64,000 nt of DNA from Epiperipatus broadwayi (GCA_028023455.1 JAQFVV010000182.1:2296001-2360000), one strand, 5' to 3'. Numbered from the stretch's first letter, positions 38,363 to 50,671 are shown. Program-made: numbers and translations. The notes: a model not told the origin generated them from the sequence alone.

Positions 38363-39849
38363 AGTATGTATACTGAACTCCACCGCTTGATGGCATTGTT
38401 TTTCACACAATGCATATCAATATACCATTTTAGCAGTCTTAACTTGCGGCTGCCACTACAATATAGGTGTTATTTGAGCCGTAACAGGCCACCTGTGGGG
38501 CGATGTATTCTACGATTGCAAAATGAAATACGGCTGCCCGTTGCATTGCGACAGTATTCCTCAAGTGAACGCTATTGAACTCTCACTACGGTCTGATTTG
38601 ATGGTGGCAATATTTGAAAGAGGCAAAACTCTCGAAAAATTCATTGTCAAAATTTTTTAGAAAGCGTAGTGGAATTAGTATTCCATATTAAGAAATGTCA
38701 TGTCGTCACACGCACTTCCCTACGGTTTTTAACTGCACACAACTTCAAAAGGTGATTCTTTCCAGCAGAGTTTTTGCATGTTTACGCATGAATCCGTGCG
38801 AGAACATTGTCTGCAAGTTGTCAAAATTGGTTGAAGTTGAGTGAATTGCCGGCCACAAAGACAGGACCTCTTCCGGGCCATACTACGTGAGATGAGCATG
38901 TCGAAGTGACTGTTTTTTTTTTGAGTTTTGGTTCCCTGTTATTTTTTAGCGTGTTACTTTTGGCTGCTGTATTTTTTTTTTATGTCCCCAAAAACGGTGT
39001 TTTTTTTTACTTGTTTCGGTCACAACTTGTCCAAAGTTTCGTTTATTTTTGATTCAATAAATTATTTCATAGGAAACTGTTGTTGGTGTTTTTGTTGTTC
39101 ACATGATTCTAAAGAGGTGGTAGGTAATATTTTCCAAAAAAAGAAGTGTTTAAGAGTTTCTTCAAAAGGCCAAAAAAAGTAATAATAATAAACAACTGTG
39201 CAGTAGCATAAATGTTCAAAAAGAAAATCAAAAAAGAAGTCGATAATTAAAAATCAAAACAAACCTTCCTCCCTCTTTCCTTAAAGAAGTGTTCTTTAAA
39301 AACAAACTGTTTATGTCTTTTTTAAAAAGGCCAAAAAATTATGGAATAACTTTTCGCTCTCATATGGTTTCTGTAGCCTAAATAAATATTTGAAAAAAAA
39401 AAAACCTCTTAATCAATTAAAACAACCCCTTCCCTCCACCCTCTAAATAGCAAGTGTTGGCTTATTCCAAAGTACCGAATTGTTCAAGTCTTTCAAATAA
39501 AAACATCCGACGGACTGTTAGTCGATAATTTAAAAGCAAACCAACACCCCTACACCATCTAAAAACAAAGTGTTTGTTTCTTAAAAAACGAACCAAAAAT
39601 AAAAACCGGGTGGGAAAAAAAAATTTGGTTTACCGTAATATTATGTAAAGAAACCGAAAGACCGTTAGTCGATAATTTAAAAGCAAACCAATACTCCTAC
39701 ACCATCTAAAAACAAAATTTTTGTTTATTAAAAAACGGAAAAAAAACAACTGTAATATTATGTAAACAACCAGACGGACCGTGAATCAGTATTGATATGC
39801 ATTGGGTGAAAAACAGCGCCATCAAACGGTAGAGTTCAGTATACATACT
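38363..39849. mobile_element. TA-flanked DNA element with about 60-bp inverted ends
   Basis: The left end AGTATGTATACTGAACTC and the right end GAGTTCAGTATACATACT are perfect inverses. The match continues inward about 60 bp (CCGCTTGATGGCATTGTTTTTC against CCGTTTGATGGCGCTGTTTTTC). TA dinucleotides sit at the probable cleavage points. The 1.49-kb interior is GC-richer than its surroundings on the left and A-rich on the right, with duplicated phrases around 'gttagtcgataatttaaaagcaaacc' (about 39515 and 39665). No transposase motif was recognised, so it is probably non-autonomous. The inner 'CTTGATGGCGCTGTTT' motif is shared with the element at 29342-30997. Confidence 0.85.
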
Positions 39850-40859
39850 ATTACTGTACATTTTTTGTCAGTATTTAATTTATTATCTATTCTCTAATCG
39901 TCAAATTTTGACAAATTACTCAATAGAAATAAATGAGCATAAATAGAATAATGATGCATATTGGAAAATCCTTAAAAAATTCAGAGAATCCGTATTTTCT
40001 AAGTATGTAGGAACTGCTGCGTTTTGATGAATTGTATGTTTTCATGACTATCTGGCTGATCGTGGAAGTACTTGGTATCATTAATGTTTTAAAAACATTT
40101 GTTTTTCAAATCATTTAGCTTTACAAAAACTTTGATGTAGGTTTTTTTTTTTGATTGTGTGTATATATTTTCAGAAAATCAATAATAATTTATTACAAAT
40201 TACTTTTGTGTATGCTGTAGATAGAGGATTAATAACTTTTGTAATTAAATCATTTGAGAATGAGACCTTTTGACAATTTATTTCAGCCACTGCATTCTTT
40301 CTTTTTTTTTTTAAATATCAATATTTAGTTTACTTACAGCAGATTTGAATCCCAGTTTTAAATATGAATAATTGCTATCCAGTGCTTTTTGATGTTTTTT
40401 TTTTTCATATTTCTGTATTTTTTATATTTATTTCTACATTTTTAAAAATATTTTTTTATAAACTATGTTAGTAATACTTTTCAATGTATTCGTCATTAAA
40501 TTTGATAATTTTTTTTTCACTTTTGTGGGCTTTAGATTTTAGGTTTTTTTTATTTTAATTTACTTTTCTTTATAGATTTTGTAGTAGTGTAAGTGAATTT
40601 TTTGGCTCACTTTTTGAAGAATCATTTTTAAAAATACATGTTTTGAATGTAATTGATTTTCATTTCTGCTATTTGATTATTAAATTGTTATCCTTATCCA
40701 ATATTTATAAAAATATTCTCAGTTTTACTTGGAATAATCCACAAAATAATTTTTATATATAAAAATAAAACAAAATTTGTCATTTAACTAAAAAAATTGT
40801 TTCAGTCAGTAAATGTAATTAATATAATTTGTACAATAGCTAATTAGATACTTTACTTT
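39850..40859. other. Unassigned AT-rich spacer
   Basis: AT-rich sequence between the TA-flanked element and the LINE fragment. Nothing supportable was seen. Confidence 0.5.
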
Positions 40860-41726
40860 TGCTCTATATCCTAAATTCATCACCATCTATCTAAACCTCT
40901 TGCTTTTCCACTTTTCAATTTCTTCTCTACTTCATTCAGTTCATTTTTTGTAAACCTAATATTCCCATTATTATATGATTTCATGTCTTCTATCACTCTA
41001 TCCTTCACATCTAACATCTTTTCTATATTCATTATGTATTTATTTAAGATTTCTCTCTAAATCTTCTCTAGAGCTACACTCTATTCCCTCATCATCTAGT
41101 AATACTATCTCTCTCTCCCCTACATTTCTCCTTTTAATGTAATTCCAAAATTTTTTACTCCCATCTCTTCCACTTTTATTAATATCCCCCAACAATTTAC
41201 TATTCAATTTCATCCTCTCTTTATAATTATCTATTTTAGCCAACTTCTTCTTTTCTAAGTATTTTTCCCATTTAGCATTAATATCTTTTTCACTTTTCTT
41301 GTTCTTAATAGGTCACTTATATTCTCTACATGCTTCTTTCCTCTCTTTTACACTTATACTAATTTTTATTTTTTTTATTCTTTTGTATATTCTCACCTAA
41401 AACCCTATTTGACACTGTTTCTACTTCTTTACACCAGTCCTTATACTCATCTCCAACCAACTCTTCCATGATTTCTTCAACTTGTATTTTATACTCTTCC
41501 AACTTATTTTTATTATTCACTCTCCATCCACATCTTTCACTATTATTTCTACCTTTATTTCTATTCTCCATCACATTTTTAACCATTTCAATTACAATAA
41601 AGTTATGATCACTAGTGCATATTTTTTCTTCATTATTAAACACCTTAATTTTCCCTATTTTATTCATTCCCTCTTTCTCTACCAATACATAGTCTGTTGT
41701 GTGAAATATATTATTTCTAGACAATA
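40860..41726 (-). mobile_element. LINE fragment, copy 3 (endonuclease C-terminus to RT start)
   Basis: On the minus strand the frame at 41359-41724 reads through TSDHNFIVIEMVKN. This is like the C-terminal 'SDH' motif of the exonuclease-endonuclease-phosphatase (APE) domain of LINEs, and ERCGWRVNN follows. At 41040-41243 the linker reads KFWNYIKRRN, and sequence to 40860 enters the RT N-terminus. It is homologous to 45205-45831 plus 44040-44281 of copy 2. It begins at the outer end of repeat U2 (41727) and stops inside RT at about 40860, so both sides are incomplete. Confidence 0.82.
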
Positions 41727-42166
41727 CAGTAGTGCCACCAAGTGCAAACCTTCATAATCAATGAATGCAGTAAGGTTTGTGCATAAAATCCCTATCTAGT
41801 GGCTATCCATCCAAATTCTCCAGACTAATTTCTACCTTGTGGCTTTCATCAGTGAGGAGCCTTGAATTTGAGAATACTGCATCTAAATCTTAGGATCTAA
41901 TCCAACCCTCCAGCACATCTTTTACCTACTTGGTTAACTATAAAGCTAGGCACCCAAGATGAAAACACCATAATGTTTCTAACCCAAACTCGTTTGTTTG
42001 TGTAGTCATACAGAACTGAACTCAGTTCAGCATTCATACATTTTGGTGTCTAGTTTTGAAAAACCAGTTGCCATTATCCTATGGGCAGAATACATGTAAA
42101 TCCATCAAAACATTGCATGATCACCATTTCATATGCTTACACATGCTTTTAATAAGAGTATTGATG
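41727..42166. repeat. Foldback-family arm U2, single arm
   Basis: It begins CAGTAGTGCCACCAAGTG and runs through the family landmarks (GTGGCTTTCATCAGTGAGG, GGATCTAAT, GAACTGAACTCAGTTCAGC, then CATGATCACCATTTCATATG). Unlike U1 and U4 it has no second inverted arm. The inner end runs straight into the 3' end of LINE copy 2. The outer end abuts the 5' end of LINE copy 3. Read in the LINE direction, U2 therefore sits where a 3' UTR would. Confidence 0.82.
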
Positions 42167-45100
42167 ACGAGATGAGATGCACTGCAACTTCTTTTTCGTA
42201 TTCACGTATCTCTCAGTTACCATGCCCAGAAAAATCTGTTAGCCACTTTACTTTCCCTTTCTATTCCCACTCTAAATTTTTCCCATATTCTTCTCTATCC
42301 TGCTCCATCTTATTTCTACAACATAGCCTTTGTCAACTCTATCTAAATCCCCCTTATTTTTTTCCAAACCCAACATAAAAGCCAAGAACCCCACCTTCTA
42401 TATAATCACTTTTGTTTATATTTATTTCCCCACAACTTCAGTGTTTATGCCCTTTCTACTTGCAAACATTTACATTCAATTAACAGATGCCTCATATTTT
42501 CTATGCCTCTCCTTACCCATCTTGCAGAAAAGTCATCCACATTTATCCATTTATGTGCATTTTCCCTTATTGCTAAAGATTCTGTTCAAGCCTTAAACAG
42601 ATAACTACTTTTCCTTGCTATTGTCATAAATTAACTTGCACCCAATATTCTGTTTACTTCTATATATATATTTAAACTCTTTTTACTTTCCATACTAGTT
42701 CTCCATCCTCCAACTCCCCATTCTATTCCTTGCAACTATTACACTCGACAATTCTCCTAACACAACCATCCCACCTTTTGTATAAGTATACTGAAATAAA
42801 TTCTTTATCCAAATCTTCTGCATAACATACCACCTTTCTCACCCATCTTTTTGCCTGCCCTTTACTCATAACCCAATTTAATACTATTTTGACTATTCTC
42901 TTGGAGTTTATGAATAATAATACTATTTTGACTATTCTCTTATTATTCATAAACTGCAATCTACTGAACATTTTCATTTTGCTTTTTGCATCTCTCTTAT
43001 AAAAACTAGACCATCCCATTTCTCCTTGAATTGCCTCCTTGGCCGTCCACACATCTGCATCTAATACATGTCGACCAACTTCTCTTTGTATTTTTTCTAA
43101 GTAATCTAACATCTCTTTACTTACACATAATGAATTGTCACCATATATTAACCCTGCTATTGCCACTTCCTTCCATAGAATTCTAGATATATCATATTTA
43201 TTATATGAAAAACTTATTCTCTTTATCAATCCCTTTTCTTTGTTTCATTTATCAACTTTTTCTCCCATTCATCCAAGCAATTTCTCTGATTACTTAAGAC
43301 AATTCCCAAATAGTTATATCTATTTGCCACAATTAACTTTATACCTCCCAATAAAAATTCTTTGTCTTCTTTTTTCCCCAGTATTAATCATTAGTTTTGA
43401 TTTTTTTTTACTAAATTTAATCCCGATCTCTTTACCCACTCTTTGACATGTTCTCAGCATAACCTCCATATCTTCAAAGAAGACATCCGCATATAAAAGA
43501 TCCAATACTCTTTTGCCACCTATTCATCGTATCTCTATCCCTCTTCCTAGTCATTCTATTGCTCTCTTCCTTCCTCTCAAACACAACAAAAACAAAATAG
43601 GTGACATAGGGCATCCTTGACTTAGTCCCACCCATTTTTAACTTTAACAGATTCTATATTCTGTAATTGATACATAGTATTTATTTCCATACAATCTCTT
43701 AATAAGATCCACTAAAACTCCAATTCGCAAATTTACAAAACTTAGCGATAATCTATTTTTATTTTTGCTATCATATGCCTTCCCTATATCTATAAAAACC
43801 ATATAACTGACTACCTATCATATCTAAGTTGTATAATAACAAGTAAACTATCTCCTATATGCCTATCTGATCAAAAACCTCCCTGCATTTCTCCCACTGT
43901 ATTATTTTCTTCCATTTTGGGACCCTTCCAGCCACCATATATGTGAAAACTTTATATAACACTGACGTTACCACCATCGATCTATAATTAATTTTCTATG
44001 ATCCTTACCCTTTCCTTTAAATAGTAGCCTTACCTTGTATTACTCCAACTATCCAGAAAATCTCCCTTCTGGGTCATCTTATTAAAACATGATAATAGGT
44101 TTAATTTAGCTCTATGTGCTAAATTCATTACGATCTCTGCTGTCCATCTATCTAAACCCCTTGCCTTTCCAGTTTTCAATTCCTTGGCTCATTCAATTCA
44201 TTTTCTATAAACCTGATATTTCCATTACTATATGCTCTTATGTTTGTTATCACTCTGTCCATCTTTTCAATATCCATTATACACCTGGGTCTCGTTTTAC
44301 GCGATAGGTTCCTCAGAAAACACGCGCAAACGAAATCGCGCAAAAATAGACATAACTTACATTGAAAAAGGGGGGATGCGGTCTGTGATTTTTCAAAATT
44401 CGCGTAAAAGCAAAGCACCAACGTAAAATTACTTTAAAATTCGCGCAAAAAAAAAAGAATAAGGAAATAAAATATGACTAATAAAAAATTTCAAATTTGA
44501 AAAAAATTGATACAAGACAAACTGTTTTTAACTATAATATTTAATTTTATTCAAAATAATATATTTTTATGCATAATTTACAGTACAGTAATTTATATTT
44601 TTTTATACACGTTTTAATTATTATAGCTATTTGCCGAAAAACACGTTCGTTTGCAAACAACTAGCGCCAACTTCACACTCATGTTGTGTCAATGTTTTTC
44701 TGGTGATAACGTAATTAGTAATTAATTTTTGAGACAATGATTTTATTAATTGTTTATGAAACTCACGATATCCAGACATACAACCATTTAGCTCTCGTTG
44801 AAATTTAAGAGCACGTTAATGATTAGTGTCATTAATAAGAAAATAATAATTCATTACGTTCTTTTTTAAAAAGGAAGAACAGAATGTGATTTAAAATGCA
44901 AAATTAACACGCACAATGTTTGAACAAATTTACATTATAATCTTCTAAAATTTAATGTGGAAATCATGATTTTAATTTCATTATTGCATAAAATCTTACT
45001 GTTATAAAGCACTGAAAATATTGAAATTACTAAGATGAAAGTCAAATTCCAATAATGTGCTATTACTTTCAATATGACGTAAGTGCGCGAAATTTATTAT

Positions 45101-45831
45101 TTAAAGTAATAGCGCATTATCGGAGTTCGACTTCCGGTGAAGCACAAATCGCGTAACTTCAAAATCGTGTTAAATAAGTCCGCGTAAAAAGAGACCCAGG
45201 TGTATACTTATTTAAGATTGTCTCTAATCCTTCTCTAAAGCTACTCTCTATTCCCTCATCTAGTGATATTTTTTCTCTCTCCACTACATTCCTTCTTTTA
45301 ATGTATTTCCAATATTTTTTACTCCAATCTCTTCCATTTTTATTTATATCCTCCAACAGTTTACTATTTAATTTTATTCTCTTTTGTAATTATGTATTTT
45401 AGCCAACTTTTTTTTTTTCTAAATACTTCTCCCATGTGATTAACATCTTTTTCACTTTCCTTGTTCTTAATAGCATACTTATAGTCTCTGCATGCTTTTT
45501 CCCTCTCTTTTACACTTTTAACTAATTCTCACTTTTCTATTACTTCTGTTCTTCTGAATATTCTCACTAAAATACTATTTGCCACTTTACCACATTAGTC
45601 CTTATATTCATCCTCAACCAACTCTTCCATGGTTTCTTTAATTTTTATTTTATATTCTTAGCGTTCATTCTCCATCCACATCTTTCACTATCCTTTCTAC
45701 TTTTATAACTATTTCCCATCACATTATTAACCATTTCTATTATAAAGAAATTATGATCACTATTGCATACTCTTTCTTCATTATCAAACACTATAATTTT
45801 CCATACTTTATTCATTACCAACTGCTCCATA
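42167..45831 (-). mobile_element. LINE copy 2 (endonuclease, RT, CCHC), interrupted by Tigger copy A
   Basis: The longest copy of the LINE in the window, on the minus strand. From 45831: endonuclease tail (SDHNFFIIEMVN, about 45700-45760), linker (KYIKRRN, about 45300), RT N-terminus (44040-44281 and 45203-45240, split by the Tigger element), then RT with LLYADVFF at about 43480-43505, where YADD has lost a residue. The frame 42723-43229 reads LEKIQREVGRHVLDADVWTA and GEMGWSSFYKRDAKSK. The C-terminal zinc-knuckle region (IENMRHLLIEC, about 42480-42530) is frameshifted. A 51-bp internal duplication in the 42880-42960 region repeats 'KRIVKIVL'. Several stops show it is inactive. The coding order EN-RT-CCHC is that of APE-type LINEs; I do not assign a clade. 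Confidence 0.85.
44282..45202 (-). mobile_element. Tigger-derived deletion element, copy A
   Basis: A 921-bp element with ends CACCTGGGTCTC and GAGACCCAGGTG, flanked by TA (44280-44281 and 45203-45204). The empty site is visible in the homologous LINE copy 3. Removing the element plus one TA restores a 19-base sequence of the same length as 'cattatgtatttatttaag' at about 41028, which proves a TA target duplication. The minus strand at about 44690-44815 reads FQRELNGCMSGYREFHKQ and continues LIKSLSQKL. This resembles the very C-terminal tail of Tigger/pogo transposases, so the element is an internal deletion derivative of an autonomous Tigger. The rest of the transposase is absent. Confidence 0.88.
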
Positions 45832-46262
45832 CAATAATGCCACCAAGTACAAGTCTTTGTAATCAATGGATGCAGGAATTTTGGGCATAAAATCCCTACT
45901 TAGTGCCTACCCATCCAACATCCCGACTAATTTCTACCTTGTGGTTTTCATCAGTAAGGAGCCTTGATCTTAAGATCTAATGCAACACTCTAGCATACAC
46001 CTTTTACCTATTTGGTTAACTATAAAGTTAGAGCACAAGATAAAAACACCATAATGTTTCGAACCCAAGCTCAATCGCTTGTATAGTCATATAGAACTGA
46101 ACTCAGTTCCGCATTCATACATTTTAGTATCTTTCGTTTTTCAAAACCCACAATCACCATTGTCCTATGGTCAAGATATGTGTAAAACCATCAAAACAAT
46201 ACATGATCAATCACTATTTCATATGCTTACAGATGCTTTTAATGAGTTCCAAACTCTACATA
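45832..46262. repeat. Foldback arm U3 (left arm of a larger palindrome)
   Basis: It begins CAATAATGCCACCAAGTA, preceded by TA, and follows the same landmarks as U2. The inner end (GCTTTTAATGAGTTCC) is the reverse complement of the start of U5 at about 46640. U3 and U5 thus form one palindromic element whose centre has been interrupted by U4. Confidence 0.82.
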
Positions 46263-46634
46263 CAGTAGTGCCATCTACCGCATGTCTTTATAATCAAAGG
46301 ATGCAGGAAGGTTTATGCATAAAATCTTTATGATTAGTTTCTAGCTTGGCTTTCATCAGTAGGAGCCTTAGATTTGAGTTTGGGTTTAAAATATGGTGTT
46401 TTTATCTTGGGCTCCTAGCTTGTTAACCAAATAGGTAAAAGGTGGCTGCTAGAGGATTGCATTAGATTCTAAGATCTAGATGCAGTGCTCTCAAATCTAA
46501 GGCACCTCCTGATGAAAACCATAAGCTATAAACTAATCTGGGAATGTTCGATAAATAGGTACTGGATAGGGATTTTATGCACAAACCTTCCTGCATCTAT
46601 TGATTACAAAGGCGTGCATTTGGTGGCATTACTG
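46263..46634. mobile_element. Short palindromic element U4, inserted at a TA
   Basis: The ends are CAGTAGTGCCATC and GGTGGCATTACTG, flanked by TA on both sides. The two halves are imperfect reverse complements (GATTAGTTTCTAGCTTGG against CTATAAACTAATC and so on). It sits at the centre of the U3/U5 palindrome, at 'ctctacaTA|TAtggagt'. It behaves like a MITE of about 372 bp from a TA-targeting superfamily, but the family is not identified. Confidence 0.75.
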
Positions 46635-47030
46635 TATGGAGTGTGGAACTCATTAAAAGCATGTGTAAGCATATAAAATGGTAATCATATGGTGTTTTGA
46701 TGGTTTTATCCCTATCGTGTCCATAGAATTATGGTGACTGGTTTTTGAAAAACCAAAGACATCAAAATGTATGGATGCTGAACAGAGTTCAGATCTATGT
46801 GACTATACAAGCGAATGAGTTTGAGTTGGAAACATTATGGGTGTTTTCATCTTTGGATTCTAACTTTATAGTTAACCAAATAGATGAACAATGGCTGCTG
46901 GAGGGTTGTATTAGATCCTAAAATCTAAGTGCATTGTTCTCAAATCCAAGACCCCTCACTGATGAAAGCCACAAGATAGAAACTAATCTGGGGATGCTGG
47001 ATGAGTAGGCATTAGATAAAGATGTTAACA
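46635..47030. repeat. Foldback arm U5 (inverted partner of U3)
   Basis: From GTGGAACTCATTAAAAGC it runs as the reverse complement of U3 through GAACAGAGTTCAG, TTGTATTAGATCCTAAAATC and CTCACTGATGAAAGCC. It ends near 'gcattagataaagatg' about 90 bp short of the outer terminus seen in the other copies, so the right end of this palindrome is truncated. Confidence 0.8.
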
Positions 47031-49333
47031 AATATTTATATAAAAATATATTTGCTTTACAATTTTTTATTTTCTAAAAATATTTTTTTAATTATAAAAA
47101 TATTCCATAGCTTAGATAATATGTATGTTTTCGTTAATTTTTATTTATTTATTCATTTACTTAAGTAAATAAATAAATAAAGTATAGACAAATATATTTA
47201 TATAATTATTTTTATGATGAAAAGTGTAAACTTAAACAAGTTATATCAATAACTAATTTTACAAATAATTTTTATATTATATTTATTTGCCTTACTCTCT
47301 TCATAATGCAAAGTTCTTTTCTATTTTATTTATTATTTATATAGAAGCTTCTGGAATTGAATAAAATAGAAATAAACTCTGGCATTTGTGGATTTAAATG
47401 AATTTTGTAATAATATTAGTTCACAAGATAGACACATATAATATTGGCAATGACTTAATATTTTCAAAGATTTGACATTATTGTTTGTAATGAAAGTTTG
47501 ACAATTTTCGACATTTCAATATTATTGAGCTTTTCTATCACAAAGTTTCAATAATATACATTTCAATGCTATGTTTTTTAAAATTGAAGTATCAACAATA
47601 TCGTACGACTTTCTCATATTTATTCATATGATTCCAAGATCAGTAGTTATTTTCATTCTATTCTAGAGCCATCTAATGTAAGCTGAATTAATCATTGATC
47701 ACAAAAATGATGCTATATTCCATCTTCAGATTGGTATCTGACATTTGCCTTTTCATTGAAGAATTCAAAACTGGAATTAATGAAGTAGGTTAGTTCCTAG
47801 ATGCACAAGTAAGTACATTAATTTCAGCATTGACCTCAGGTCATAACTGACAAAATCAAAAATCAGAGATCAGTTTGAAGAGAAATTTATAATATCATAC
47901 CATTTGATGTCCATTATGCTCACAAAAAGAGGATTTTAGAGTAAGGTGAAGAAATTTATTCAAATTATTAACTAAAAATAAAATCATATTTTAATAAAAA
48001 AAAAAATTCTGAAAGTTTTAAATTTTATATCTCCACTGGAAAAAGATCTGAAAGTTAACTTAATCATGTCATTCATTTTGTCAGAATATTGTTTAATAGC
48101 TATGATTTTAAAGATAAATTCATTTTTCAATTACATTGTTTTTGAAAATGTAGAAAATGATTAAAATTGATGAGTTTTATTTTTAAATATTCTATACAAT
48201 ATGCCTACACTGATTTAGCTTTGATTTGTTTTCATATGTATTAAAGTTTATAGCATTAATTTATTCAGATCTTGGTATTTATATTTGCTTAAATGATAAT
48301 GATATATATAGAATTATTTTTTAATCTTGAGGGGGAAAAAATTAGCTTCTTATTTATAAGAAGTTGTAACATAGGCTGTATCAATACACACTATTTCAGT
48401 AGTACACTATCCAACAAAATGTAAATAAATAAATAAAAAAAACATAAAATTTATAAATTTTATGATATGGCAGCAATAATTTTTCGGTCTAGAAGCACTG
48501 TATGAGATCCCATGTATTAAAAATATTTCTTTAGGTTATGACGAACACACATATATTGCATTTTTCATTTTTTTTCATCCATTTCAAATTTTGATGTAGT
48601 ATATAAATCAAAAAATAATAATAATACTTTACAACAGCTATATAATCAAATAATAATTTTATACATTAAAAAGCTTTTTTTCAGCACCTGCTTTGGTACC
48701 CTTTTCAAATGTTACTAATCTATTTAACGTTAACGAATCACCTGTCATAAAACCATCCAATGTCCAATAATGGAATTAAAACAAACAATAACAATATAAA
48801 TAATTAAAACAAATCAAAACCCTCATATATAAATTCAATAATTACAAAACAATTGATTATATCATAATATGTTAAACAATATTACATGCATTTTTTATTA
48901 TTTTATACAATTATTTATATTATCAACTTATATAATTTTCCATTCATTTTTAATCGAACAATTATTAACCAAATTTGTAGAAGTCTTATAAATATTCATA
49001 CTATTAGTCAAATTATTTTTAATATAATATGTTTCATATATTTGCCTTTTTCTTTTGATCTTTGATGAAATTGAAATATTTAATACTTTTTGTAGCATCT
49101 ATTCTACGGTCATATTTCAAGTATAGTATTTTATGTAATAAAATGTTTTATAAATACAAATCTAAAAATTTTATGCAAGTTAACAGTTTTTTTTGGTGGC
49201 AGTAAAAAAAAAAAGAATTGTAAAACCTTGTATGCGTGCATCAAAAAGCTTAAAATTGAAAACTTTAAACTATCACATGACCTCAGTTTACATATTGTTA
49301 TTTTACATACATTTTCATCTTCATTATGCAACT
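47031..49333. other. Unassigned AT-rich sequence
   Basis: AT-rich spacer between foldback repeats. No gene, RNA or element boundary was recognised. Confidence 0.5.
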
Positions 49334-50078
49334 AGAAAGCAATGATAGTTGTCAGATGACAGTGCTTAATAAATCCCTATCTTGTACTTTCTTATCCAAA
49401 ATCCCCACACTTGTTTCAAGCTTACGGCTTTAATCAGCAAGGAGCTCTGGATCTTGGAATACTAACTGGATCTTTAGGATCGAATGCACCTTCCCTCCAG
49501 CTTCCATTATTTACCTCTGTTATACTATCAAACTATCAGTCCAAACTGAAAAACATATAAATGTTTTCAATCTAAGCCAAGTTGCTTGGATAGTCATAGA
49601 ACTGAATCCAGTTCAATTCTATATTTTATGGTGTCCTCAGTTTTTAATAATTGGTCACTTTTATCCTGTGAGCAAGATTTGATCTATACCAATCATATGA
49701 TTTTTGTCCTGTGACTGAGATTTGATTGACATATACCAAATCTTGGCTACAGGATAAAATTGACTTTAGTTATTAAAAATTGAGAATGCCATAATTTATA
49801 GAAATTGAACTGGATTCAGTTATATGACTCTACAAACAAGTTGCCTTAGACTGAAAACATATGTTTTCCAGTTTGGAATTATAGCTTGATAACAGAGGTA
49901 AATGATGGAAACTGGAGGGAAAGTGTATTAGATCCTAAATTTCTGGTTGCCCTGTTCCAAGGTTCAAACTCATGATTGATGAAATTTATAAGTTTGAAAC
50001 TAGTCAGGGGATTTTGGATCGGAAAGCACAGGATATGGATTTATTAAGCACTGTCATTGACAATTATCATTGTTTTCT
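49334..50078. repeat. Large palindromic foldback element W1
   Basis: About 745 bp whose two arms are imperfect reverse complements about a centre near 49706. The outer ends are AGAAAGCAATGATAGTTGTC and GACAATTATCATTGTTTTCT. Inner landmarks include GGATCGAATGCACCTTCC with its inverse GGAAAGTGTATTAGATCC, and GAACTGAATCCAGTTC. It shares these landmarks with the U repeats at lower identity and so is a diverged branch of the same family. There is no open frame. Confidence 0.9.
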
Positions 50079-50671
50079 AAAGCTTACAATAAGTGACACC
50101 AAGAATGTGAAAAAGTATGCTACTTAAAACAGCAATATGTAAGTAAAGTCATATGATGGGTCATGATATTTTATTGTTTAGATCAAATTCTGGCCACAGC
50201 ATAGAAGTGACTAGTTATTTAAAAACTAGACGCCAGAATGTATAAAAACTGAACTGGATACAGTTATATATGACTGACTGTACAAGCAAATTGGCTTATA
50301 TTGCAAGCATTTATTTGTTTTTCAATTTGGACCGATAGCTTGGTAGTGTAACATAGAGATAAATTATGGGAACTGGAGGGGAAGGCATTAGGTCCTAAAG
50401 ATCCACTACTCCCAGATCCAAAGCTATTTACAGTTGAAAGTCATAATTTTTGAAACTACATCTGGGTCTCTTTTTATGCGGTAGATAGGTTCCACAGAAT
50501 CGCATTAAAAAAATCGCACAAAAATAGACTTAACTTACCTTGAAAAATGTGGGATATGTTCCGTAATTTACGAAAATCGCATAAAACCAAAGCAACAAGT
50601 TAAAATTACTTGAAAGTTTGCATAAAAAAAAAAAAATAAAATAAACTATGACTAATAAAAAATTTCAAATA

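Noticed and set aside
40860-47030. Penelope-like element, because of mixed tandem and inverted arrangement
   Set aside because: The endonuclease motif is APE-like (SDHNFI) rather than GIY-YIG, and a CCHC motif follows RT, so an APE-type LINE fits better.
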